From contig NZ_FQUX01000001.1 in the NCBI RefSeq assembly GCF_900129275.1, positions 868,001-932,000 of the forward strand: DNA of 64,000 nt. Reading direction: 5' to 3'. Positions within the stretch are counted from its first letter, which is position 1, and each line of letters starts with the position of its first letter. Below the pieces are notes generated by a model that was not told the origin of the DNA, did no database searches, and saw only the letters and a program-made list of their open reading frames with translations. The position numbers and the translations under genes were made by a program. Shown piece after piece: positions 42,885 to 50,044 of the stretch. The DNA is from Arenibacter palladensis (GTDB taxonomy: Bacteria > Bacteroidota > Bacteroidia > Flavobacteriales > Flavobacteriaceae).

Positions 42885-44540
42885 CTATAAGCTCGTTTTT
42901 ACTTCTACTGAGTTCAAAATTCGGTCTACTATCTGGTCTGCATATTGGTCGTCTTCCAACCATGTCAAGATTACATTTTGCTGAAAACCTTTTCCTCCAA
43001 AAAATAGGACTACATAGTTTCCAGAGATCAATTCCTTGGATTCGGGCACGGCAAATTTTCCACTTCCGTACAGTTTAACCCCTTTTACCCCAGAGAGGGT
43101 AGAAAAAGGTTCTTGCTTGGTAATGATGTTCTTGGCACCTTGATTCTCAAAATTTTTCAAAATTTGTTCGGAGGCCTTTTCAAAATCCGGCTCCTCCGGT
43201 TGTGCCAATGTAATAGAGGTGGCACCAATGGTAAACAGTCCTATGGAGCTCCTATAGGCAAAGGCCTGCATTTCTTTTATAGAAGCTTGGGCTTCTGGCG
43301 GCAGTTTTACCCCTTGGCGCAATAAGACTTCGGGGGTATGCAAACTAATAGGAGGAAAACCGTAATCGCTTTGTACCCATTCCCCTTCCAATAATTCTTT
43401 GGTAGGGTGGCCCAAAACGGTATCCTTTACCTGTCCAAATCCGTAGTAACCTATTGCTGCTACAGTGGAAAATAAAAGTACAAGGACCGCGGTGACGGCA
43501 ACAATGACTATTTTTTTCTTCTGTTTCTTGCGTTCCAGCTCCTCCAAGTACTCTTCCCTTTGCAATAATTCCTCTTCAGTGGGTTCTGGAATAGCCTCTT
43601 TGGTCTTGATTACAATCTGTTCAACAGATTTTCTGTCCTGTTCGGCTACGGAGGACTCCGGCTTGGATTTTGCAAATTTCACCAAATCGGAGGTCTGTAA
43701 AACCTTTTTGAACTGTTGTATGGTCTCGTTGTCCAGTTTCAACTGTCCAGCATCCTTCATCATTTCCAATTTATCTATCAATTGGTCCGTGGTACTTTCC
43801 AATGCCGTGACATGAACATCCTCTTCCAGATAGGACCGCACAATGTCCGTTAATTCGGAATAATAGGATTTATAATCGTCCTGAATTAAATATTTAGATT
43901 TTTCCAATTGCTTTAAACCAAGGATAGCACGGTCGAAAGGAGGTAATAGGGCTACTTTTTCCTCCTCGCTCAACGGTTTTTTTCTAAAAACGAACCAATA
44001 CAAGGCCGCCCCGGCCAAAATAAGGATGCCCAATATCCAAAGGAGTATTTTCCAGAGGGTCCCGTTCGATTTTTCTACATTGATAAGGGGTTTTATATCG
44101 TACATCTTCTGTGCCAAGGTATCGACCGGAACGGTAGCAACATCAATTTTTACGGAATCGGTAAAAAATGGTTTTCCGTTCACCATGATCTGTTGTCTTG
44201 GAAGTACATAGGTACCGGAATCAAATTGGGTAAGGGCATAGATTTTTTGCAAGGTCATCCTATCCAATTTTTTAACCGTATCGGTCTTTAGTGCTTCCAC
44301 GGTTTCCAATGGCGAAAAGGTCTGGCCTTCCGGGAAGATTACCTGTGCAGTGGAATCTGTTTCCACGGTGACCTTAAAATTGATCTGTTCCCCAATCTTT
44401 ATATAAGTAGTATCCACCCCTGACACAATGGTGGGGGCACTTTGGGAAAAAACATGTGTCGAGGCAAATAGCAGACACCATGTAATATATCGTAATAAAT
44501 ACGAATAACTATTTTTAATGCTCAAATTTAAGTTCCTCAT
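42885..44540 (-). CDS. bat-operon membrane protein, BatD/DUF4381-like
   Basis: A 551-residue protein with a signal peptide, a periplasmic beta domain (residues 34-150), a membrane helix near residue 165-185 (ILLWILGILILAGAALYWFV), a cytoplasmic helical domain, a second helix near 345-370 and a large C-terminal domain. The first half looks like the DUF4381/BatD N-terminal type that often lies between the DUF58 and VWA genes of this operon. The C-terminal 150 residues form an extra domain I do not recognise. It is adjacent to batA and 5 bp after the DUF58 gene. Confidence 0.75.
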   Translation of the reverse strand: MRNLNLSIKNSYSYLLRYITWCLLFASTHVFSQSAPTIVSGVDTTYIKIGEQINFKVTVETDSTAQVIFPEGQTFSPLETVEALKTDTVKKLDRMTLQKIYALTQFDSGTYVLPRQQIMVNGKPFFTDSVKIDVATVPVDTLAQKMYDIKPLINVEKSNGTLWKILLWILGILILAGAALYWFVFRKKPLSEEEKVALLPPFDRAILGLKQLEKSKYLIQDDYKSYYSELTDIVRSYLEEDVHVTALESTTDQLIDKLEMMKDAGQLKLDNETIQQFKKVLQTSDLVKFAKSKPESSVAEQDRKSVEQIVIKTKEAIPEPTEEELLQREEYLEELERKKQKKKIVIVAVTAVLVLLFSTVAAIGYYGFGQVKDTVLGHPTKELLEGEWVQSDYGFPPISLHTPEVLLRQGVKLPPEAQASIKEMQAFAYRSSIGLFTIGATSITLAQPEEPDFEKASEQILKNFENQGAKNIITKQEPFSTLSGVKGVKLYGSGKFAVPESKELISGNYVVLFFGGKGFQQNVILTWLEDDQYADQIVDRILNSVEVKTSL

Positions 44541-44545
44541 TTAAA

Positions 44546-45412
44546 TCAACCTCTTCTCTTAAAATAGCCCAATAATTTCTTTACATAACTTTCATCCACC
44601 CTACAACTCAAAACCCCACAACCAGATTTGGTAAAAGTCTCCTGAAAATAGGCAACGCGCTCACTGTAGTGTTTGCCATAGGCCATCCTTACTTTTTTGG
44701 ACTGGGTATTTACCAATTGAATGGCACCCGTTTCGGCATCCTGCATTTGAACCATGCCTAGATTTGGAATGGTTTCCTCCCTTTCATCAAATACCCTAAT
44801 ACCGGTAAGATCGTGCTTTTTGCCCGTAATACGCAATGTTTGAAGGTAGTCGTCGGTTATAAAATCCGAGAGTACAAAGACAATTGCTTTCTTCTTCATT
44901 ACGTTGGTAAGGAATTTTAAGGCTGCTCCCAAATCGGTCTCACTACTCTTGGGCGAGAACTCCAACAATTCCCTTATAATTCTAAGGGCATGACTTTTTC
45001 CTTTTTTTGGTGGAATGTATAGTTCCACCTCATTGGTAAACAAAAGAAGTCCAACTTTATCATTGTTCTGAAGTGCCGAAAATGCCAGCGTAGCAGAAAT
45101 TTCTGTAATTATTTCCTTTTTAAACTGATTGCTGGTACCAAAAAGTTCCGAACCACTCACATCTACCATGAGCATCATGGTAAGTTCCCTTTCCTCCTCA
45201 AATACCTTTACATAAGGTTCATTATAGCGTGCGGTTACGTTCCAATCTATAGATCTAACATCATCACCGAATTGATATTGGCGAACCTCACTAAAAGTCA
45301 TACCCCTACCCTTAAAGGTCGAGTGGTATTCCCCGCCAAAAATATGGTCGGAAAGACGTCTCGTCTTTATTTCGATCTTACGAACTTTTTTTAATAATTC
45401 CTTGGTATCCAT
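44546..45412 (-). CDS. DUF58 domain protein of the moxR-bat operon
   Basis: A 288-residue cytoplasmic protein of the DUF58 group, which has a VWA-like fold. The signature is YQFGDDVRSIDWNVTARYNEPYVK in part (residues 47-70) and the MIDAS-like MLMVDVSGSELFGT near residue 90. It works with the MoxR ATPase in unknown assembly tasks. It is separated from moxR by 88 bp holding a short tandem repeat. Confidence 0.88.
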   Translation of the reverse strand: MDTKELLKKVRKIEIKTRRLSDHIFGGEYHSTFKGRGMTFSEVRQYQFGDDVRSIDWNVTARYNEPYVKVFEEERELTMMLMVDVSGSELFGTSNQFKKEIITEISATLAFSALQNNDKVGLLLFTNEVELYIPPKKGKSHALRIIRELLEFSPKSSETDLGAALKFLTNVMKKKAIVFVLSDFITDDYLQTLRITGKKHDLTGIRVFDEREETIPNLGMVQMQDAETGAIQLVNTQSKKVRMAYGKHYSERVAYFQETFTKSGCGVLSCRVDESYVKKLLGYFKRRG

Positions 45413-45415
45413 TTT

Positions 45416-45433
45416 CAGTTTGCAGTTTGCAGT
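45416..45433. repeat. short tandem repeat (CAGTTTG) in the moxR-DUF58 gap
   Basis: CAGTTTG occurs twice in a row (45416-45422, 45423-45429) followed by CAGT, just upstream of the DUF58 start codon. The 88-bp gap otherwise looks like the low-complexity CTGCAAACTG-type spacers frequent in Flavobacteriia. No regulatory role is evident. Confidence 0.4.
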
Positions 45434-45500
45434 AAAAAGTATTCGGTTACAGTTTTAAGGTATTAAGACCAAAAGCTGTATACGGATAACTGTAGACTGA

Positions 45501-46502
45501 TTAAGGTACTTCAATTTCGTTTACGATCTTGTTTATTATTTCTTCCGAAGTAATGTTTTCCGCCTCGGCCTCATAGGTTATACCAATCCTGTGGCGCAAA
45601 ACGTCATGTATCACTGCCCTTACATCCTCAGGTACCACATAGCCCCGTCTTTTAATGAAGGCATAACATTTGGCAGCAACCGCTAAATTTATACTACCCC
45701 TTGGCGAAGCTCCGAAACTAATCAAAGGTTTTAGGCTTTCCAGATTATATTTCTCTGGGTATCGGGTGGCAAAAACAATATCTAGAATGTATTTTTCAAT
45801 TTTCTCGTCCATATACACATCCCTTACCGCCTTTTGGGCACTAAGAATCTGCTTAACGCTAACCACTGGCTTTACCTCTTCATAGGCACCTTTAAGGTTT
45901 TGCCTAATAATTAATTGTTCCTCGCTAAGTTTGGGGTAATCAATAACGGTTTTTAACATAAATCTATCCACCTGGGCTTCCGGTAGGGGGTACGTTCCTT
46001 CTTGTTCCACCGGGTTTTGGGTAGCCATAACCAGAAAGGGCTTGTCCAATGTAAAAGTTTCGTCGCCTATGGTTACTTGCTTTTCCTGCATGGCTTCCAA
46101 AAGGGCGGATTGCACTTTTGCAGGAGCACGGTTAATTTCATCTGCCAGAACAAAATTGGCGAATATGGGACCTTTCTTAATTGAAAAATCGTTCAATTTC
46201 ATGTTGTAGATCATAGTTCCAACAACGTCTGCAGGTAGAAGATCTGGAGTGAACTGAATTCTACTAAAGCTTCCTTGCACTGCTTTTGCCAAGGTATTTA
46301 TCGCTAAGGTTTTGGCTAAACCGGGTACACCTTCCAGAAGAATATGGCCCTGCCCTAAAAGTCCAATGAGCAATCGTTCAACCATATGTTTTTGTCCTAC
46401 GATTACCTTATTCATTTCTAAAATAAGTAGGTCTATAAAAGCACTCTCCTGGGCAATTTTCTCGTTCACGGCACTGATATCTACCGAAGTATTTTCTTCC
46501 AT
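45501..46502 (-). CDS. MoxR family AAA+ ATPase
   Basis: A 333-residue AAA+ ATPase. The Walker A segment is ILLEGVPGLAKTLAINTLAK, Walker B is FVLADEINRAPAKVQSALLE, and sensor 1 is ATQNPVEQEGTYPLPEAQVD, followed by an arginine finger region. It is the first gene of the operon and, with the DUF58 and VWA proteins, is expected to act as a chaperone or remodeller for envelope or metal-centre assembly. No promoter could be identified upstream with confidence. Confidence 0.93.
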   Translation of the reverse strand: MEENTSVDISAVNEKIAQESAFIDLLILEMNKVIVGQKHMVERLLIGLLGQGHILLEGVPGLAKTLAINTLAKAVQGSFSRIQFTPDLLPADVVGTMIYNMKLNDFSIKKGPIFANFVLADEINRAPAKVQSALLEAMQEKQVTIGDETFTLDKPFLVMATQNPVEQEGTYPLPEAQVDRFMLKTVIDYPKLSEEQLIIRQNLKGAYEEVKPVVSVKQILSAQKAVRDVYMDEKIEKYILDIVFATRYPEKYNLESLKPLISFGASPRGSINLAVAAKCYAFIKRRGYVVPEDVRAVIHDVLRHRIGITYEAEAENITSEEIINKIVNEIEVP

Positions 46503-46661
46503 ATAATCCTTTGTTTTGTTTTGTTTACAGTGGTTTACTCCAAAAGTGGATGCAAATTGAAAATTTATTTAGTTATTGGCTGTTAATGTATGGTTAAAAG
46601 TTAAGCAATGGGTCCAGTTTTATGAACTATTTAAGGGAATTATTCATAATTTCACAAACAT

Positions 46662-46772
46662 ATGAAAAATAAAACATCTTATTTCAAAATCATTGCAGGG
46701 ACAGTTAGTTGTAGCGATTGGGGTAAGATGATTCCTTGCGGGGGAAGGTTTGTGTTGATCGATCATTTTTAA
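46662..46772 (+). pseudogene. remnant of an aldo/keto reductase gene (N-terminus only)
   Basis: A 36-codon frame begins MKNKTSYFKIIAGTVSCSDW. It resembles the start of flavobacterial aldo/keto reductases, which open with K-I-I-A-G-T-M-x-W-G-x-W-G-K and continue into a helix ending in I-x-H. The frame ends in a stop after FVLIDHF, and no continuation of the enzyme is found. I read it as the decayed 5' end of a lost gene. The match is from memory of the family, not from an alignment. Confidence 0.4.
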
Positions 46773-46812
46773 ACAGGGGAAAAACACCACTTTTAATTAG
46801 ACCTAAATTTAG

Positions 46813-46986
46813 GTTTCATTGGGCAGTAAACCGTTTATTTTGAATAACCTTTCCGCAGCTGATATCTGGGCGCAAGATTTAGGTTTTAATGACCATCTGT
46901 CCTATACAGATGATTCATATTTTGAATGCTCCGGATATGGACATTTTAAAGAAAACTTGGGTGTTGTTTCCATGATACCGGCATAG
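46813..46986 (+). pseudogene. possible remnant of an AraC-type regulator C-terminus
   Basis: The frame has no ATG near its start and runs 57 codons between stops. It contains AADIWAQDLGFNDHLSY followed later by GHFKENLGVVSM, which recalls the second helix-turn-helix of AraC proteins (x-DIA-x-x-LGFND-x-SYF-x-x-x-FK-x-x-x-G). The order and spacing are disturbed by extra residues. With the aldo/keto reductase remnant just upstream, this 546-bp spacer looks like the residue of deleted genes. Confidence is low. Confidence 0.25.
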
Positions 46987-47048
46987 GACAATAGGAATAA
47001 TGGTTGCAGCCAAGCGACATTGTTAGAAATAAAACAAAGAACTTTTTT

Positions 47049-47822
47049 ATGAGTACAACCTTTAATGAGAAACCAACAGCATTTATAACCGGGGCCACAA
47101 GCGGAATTGGACTTGCAACCGCTAAAATCTTTGCCGCCAATAAGATTAATTTGGTTATTTGTGGCAGGAGAAAAAAGCGATTGAACGAACTTAAAAAGGA
47201 ACTGTCCAGACATACCAAGGTTTTCATTTTGGAATTTGATGTACGGGATAAAAACACGGTTTTTGAAGCTATTGCTTCCCTTCCGGAGGAGTTTTCCAAT
47301 ATTGATATTTTAATCAATAATGCCGGTAATGCCCATGGTCTGGACTCCATAGAGGAAGGAAGTTTGGATGATTGGGAGGCCATGTTGGACATTAACGTCA
47401 AGGGCCTTTTGTATGTTTCCAAGGCCATTATGCCAGGCATGATCAAAAAAAAATCGGGACATATTATCAACATTGGTTCTATTGCAGGAAAGGAAGTGTA
47501 TCCTATGGGGAATGTGTATTGCGCTAGTAAATATGCTGTGGATGCCATAAATCAAGGGATGAGAATAGATTTAAACAAATATGGCATTCGCGTTGGGGCC
47601 ATTAACCCTGGATTGGTGGAAACGGAATTTAGCAAGGTAAGGTTTAAAGGAGACGATGGTAGGGCCGAGGCCACCTACAAGGGGTATAAGCCGTTGCAGC
47701 CGGAAGATATTGCGGATGTAATCCATTTTATGGTTACTAGGCCCTCCCATGTTAATATAGCAGATTTATTAATTTTGCCTACGGCACAAGCGAGTGCTAC
47801 TATTGTCAATAAGGAATTATGA
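47049..47822 (+). CDS. short-chain dehydrogenase/reductase
   Basis: A 257-residue classical SDR of the YdfG/serine-dehydrogenase-like type. The cofactor motif is ITGATSGIGLATAKIF near residue 12, NNAGNAHG follows near 90, and the catalytic residues are the Ser in INIGSIAG and the Tyr/Lys in YCASKYAVDAINQG. The frame is open 15 codons upstream, but the ATG at 47049 gives a normal SDR N-terminus. Its last codon overlaps the start of the next gene (ATGA). The substrate is unknown, possibly 3-hydroxy acids or serine-like compounds as in close relatives. Confidence 0.9.
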   Translation: MSTTFNEKPTAFITGATSGIGLATAKIFAANKINLVICGRRKKRLNELKKELSRHTKVFILEFDVRDKNTVFEAIASLPEEFSNIDILINNAGNAHGLDSIEEGSLDDWEAMLDINVKGLLYVSKAIMPGMIKKKSGHIINIGSIAGKEVYPMGNVYCASKYAVDAINQGMRIDLNKYGIRVGAINPGLVETEFSKVRFKGDDGRAEATYKGYKPLQPEDIADVIHFMVTRPSHVNIADLLILPTAQASATIVNKEL

Positions 47823-48955
47823 TCAATAAACGCCTACTCGTAAAAAACCTACTGGCCCATAATGACGAAAATAGCTTTTATGATAAAAAGCGATTTATAG
47901 ATATTGGGCAGAGGGAGGGTAAGGCCAAATTTTTAAAGCATGTCTGTGCACTTGCCAATAGTAATCCTAAAAACAATTCTTTTATAGTTATCGGGGTCGA
48001 GGACGAAGACAATGAAATTGTAGGAGTCGATTTTTTTGATGACAGCAAGATTCAGAATTTGGTAAACGCCTATTTGGACAACCCCCCTCGGATTACCTAT
48101 GAAAACATTCCATTTCCGCATTTGCCCATGGGAAAAGTAGTGGGTTTGGTAACCATAAAATCCAATGGGAAGGTTTGTTCATTGAGAAAGAACATCTGGA
48201 AGTATTACGGGGGGTCGGTATTCTTTAGGGACGGAAGCATAAGTATGCCAAAAGCCTATGGAATTGAGTTGACGGATGTAAATGCGGATATTGTGGCAAC
48301 CATAGAAAAGCATGCCAAAAACAACATTGAGCTTACCTTGGATGGCGTAATCGATTTTTTAAACGAAAGGCATAAGGATCTTACCAGTAATTATAAGGTT
48401 TTTAAGGAGCAATTTGTGGTTTGTTGGGCGGGGCATCAGAAAAAAGTCAAAACCGAAACCTATTATTCCCGTGTCGACATCGAATTGATCAATGAACAAG
48501 TAAAGTTGTTTTTTTCTGAATTCGATGAAATTACTATATCCTATGATGAAAATTCCTTTACTACCATAGAATATGTGCAGTTGGGGCTAAGTACCCAACA
48601 AAAATATTATCCCTTGGAAAAAGTAGTCATTACATTTCTGGATAATGGAACCTATACCATTCAAAGCGATTTAATATTTGAACCTCCCTTATATGATAAG
48701 AAAACACTTCATCATATATACAACGCCAATGTGGCCGTAATTAAGAAAATTGAAAAGGAAACTCCATTGACTCCAAATGAGGTAAGGGACTTGGACTTGT
48801 TATCCGATACTTTTTTAATATGCTATGTAAATGGTTTTGAAGAAGCCAAGGATATTATGGAAAACGCCAAGCCTATAATGAAGAAATATAATCTTCCTGT
48901 GTATCAATCTATTAAAGAATCCCTCCGTATTATTAGAAAGATGAAATATAATTAG
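47819..48955 (+). CDS. AlbA_2/Schlafen-type putative DNA-binding protein
   Basis: A 378-residue protein. Residues 18-120 fit the AlbA_2 (divergent AAA-4/Schlafen) domain: FIDIGQREGKAKFLKHVCAL, then NNSFIVIGVEDEDNEIVGVD and the closing VFFRDGSISMPKA. In other proteins this domain binds or cuts nucleic acids or acts in regulation. The C-terminal 250 residues are unassigned and contain beta-rich and helical parts. The ATG overlaps the SDR stop by 4 bp, so the two are translationally coupled, although no functional link is obvious. A minus-strand kinase gene converges on it. Confidence 0.7.
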   Translation: MINKRLLVKNLLAHNDENSFYDKKRFIDIGQREGKAKFLKHVCALANSNPKNNSFIVIGVEDEDNEIVGVDFFDDSKIQNLVNAYLDNPPRITYENIPFPHLPMGKVVGLVTIKSNGKVCSLRKNIWKYYGGSVFFRDGSISMPKAYGIELTDVNADIVATIEKHAKNNIELTLDGVIDFLNERHKDLTSNYKVFKEQFVVCWAGHQKKVKTETYYSRVDIELINEQVKLFFSEFDEITISYDENSFTTIEYVQLGLSTQQKYYPLEKVVITFLDNGTYTIQSDLIFEPPLYDKKTLHHIYNANVAVIKKIEKETPLTPNEVRDLDLLSDTFLICYVNGFEEAKDIMENAKPIMKKYNLPVYQSIKESLRIIRKMKYN

Positions 48956-48976
48956 GAATTGCCGGTCAGTGGATTT

Positions 48977-49924
48977 TTATAGTTGGTTTAATTGTTGTTG
49001 GGTGGGCAAGGATTCTATGGCCCCATAGTTGGTGGTCGTAATTGCACCTGCCTTATTGGCTTGTTGAACCATATTTTCCAAAGGTTCGGAACCGGATGTA
49101 AGCGTGTCCAGATTGGTGGTCAGGGCAATTTGTTTTAACAAACATCCAATAAATGCATCTCCGGCACCAGTGGTATCAATAGGACTTACCTTTATGCTTG
49201 GAATTATTTTTTTAACTGCCGGTGTACTTAAATAGGTGCCTTCCCCACCTAGGGTGATCGTAATAATTTTGGAGCCCAACTTATGTAAAAAAGCACATGC
49301 TTCCTCCAAATTTTCCTTTCCTGAAAGCAATTGGGCCTCTTCCAAACTAAATTTGCAGAGATGGGATTTTTCTATAAATGGGATGCATTTTTGAACAAAT
49401 ATGGCTTCCGTTCCTTTCCACAGATCCGCCCTAAAATTAGGGTCGAAGGAAATAAAACTGTTGTTGGATACGGCTTCTTGGAGATATAGTGAATAAGCCT
49501 CTTCCAGATGGCCCCCCAAGAATGAGGTAGCGGCTCCAAAATGCACAATTTGATCTTTAAATAGCTTGCTTAAACGGCGATCGTATTTTAATTCTTTGTC
49601 GGCTCCACGGCTAAAAACAAAATCGCGTTCCCCATCCTCTGCTATGGAAACAAAGGCCAGGGTAGTGAAAGTGTCGGACCGTTGTGACAGGGATACGTCC
49701 ACCTGTCCTTCCGTTAAGGTATTGATCAGGAAAGTACCAAAGGGATCTTTGCCTACACAGCCAATGAAAAAGCTTTTGCCTCCCAGTTTGGCTATTGCCG
49801 ATGCTACATTTGCCGGGGCACCGCCTGCTTTTTTTGTAAAATTATTGGCTTTTGATAGATCGCTACCTTGCTTTTCCGCTACAAAATCTATTAATAATTC
49901 CCCTATACAGAAAACGTTTTTCAT
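48977..49924 (-). CDS. PfkB family carbohydrate kinase (fructokinase-like)
   Basis: A 315-residue kinase of the ribokinase fold. The N-terminal signature is KKAGGAPANVASAIAKLGG with ADIG-like FIGCVGKDPFG, and the C-terminal one is DTTGAGDAFIGCLLKQIA with the catalytic Asp. Sequence features (GELLIDFVAEK start) fit fructokinase-type members. No sugar transporter or hydrolase is next to it in this window, so the substrate is not supported by context. Confidence 0.88.
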   Translation of the reverse strand: MKNVFCIGELLIDFVAEKQGSDLSKANNFTKKAGGAPANVASAIAKLGGKSFFIGCVGKDPFGTFLINTLTEGQVDVSLSQRSDTFTTLAFVSIAEDGERDFVFSRGADKELKYDRRLSKLFKDQIVHFGAATSFLGGHLEEAYSLYLQEAVSNNSFISFDPNFRADLWKGTEAIFVQKCIPFIEKSHLCKFSLEEAQLLSGKENLEEACAFLHKLGSKIITITLGGEGTYLSTPAVKKIIPSIKVSPIDTTGAGDAFIGCLLKQIALTTNLDTLTSGSEPLENMVQQANKAGAITTTNYGAIESLPTQQQLNQL

Positions 49925-49975
49925 TCTTTGGCTTTAATTGATTTATCTAAAATAGATAGAAAAATGCAGTAATGC

Positions 49976-50010
49976 TAAAAACGTCCCCAAATGCCTGCAT
50001 TTAGGGACGT
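49976..50010 (-). terminator. rho-independent terminator of nrdJ
   Basis: ACGTCCCCAAATGC (49981-49994) pairs with GCATTTAGGGACGT (49997-50010), with one mismatch that becomes a G-U pair on the minus strand, followed there by TTTTT. It lies 35 bp beyond the nrdJ stop. Confidence 0.75.
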
Positions 50011-50044
50011 AACTTTTAGGCTATAATTAGTCTTTTTTACTGGG

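Noticed and set aside
46902-47213. 103-codon minus-strand frame over the SDR start
   Set aside because: Overlaps the 5' part of the SDR gene and has no recognisable features.
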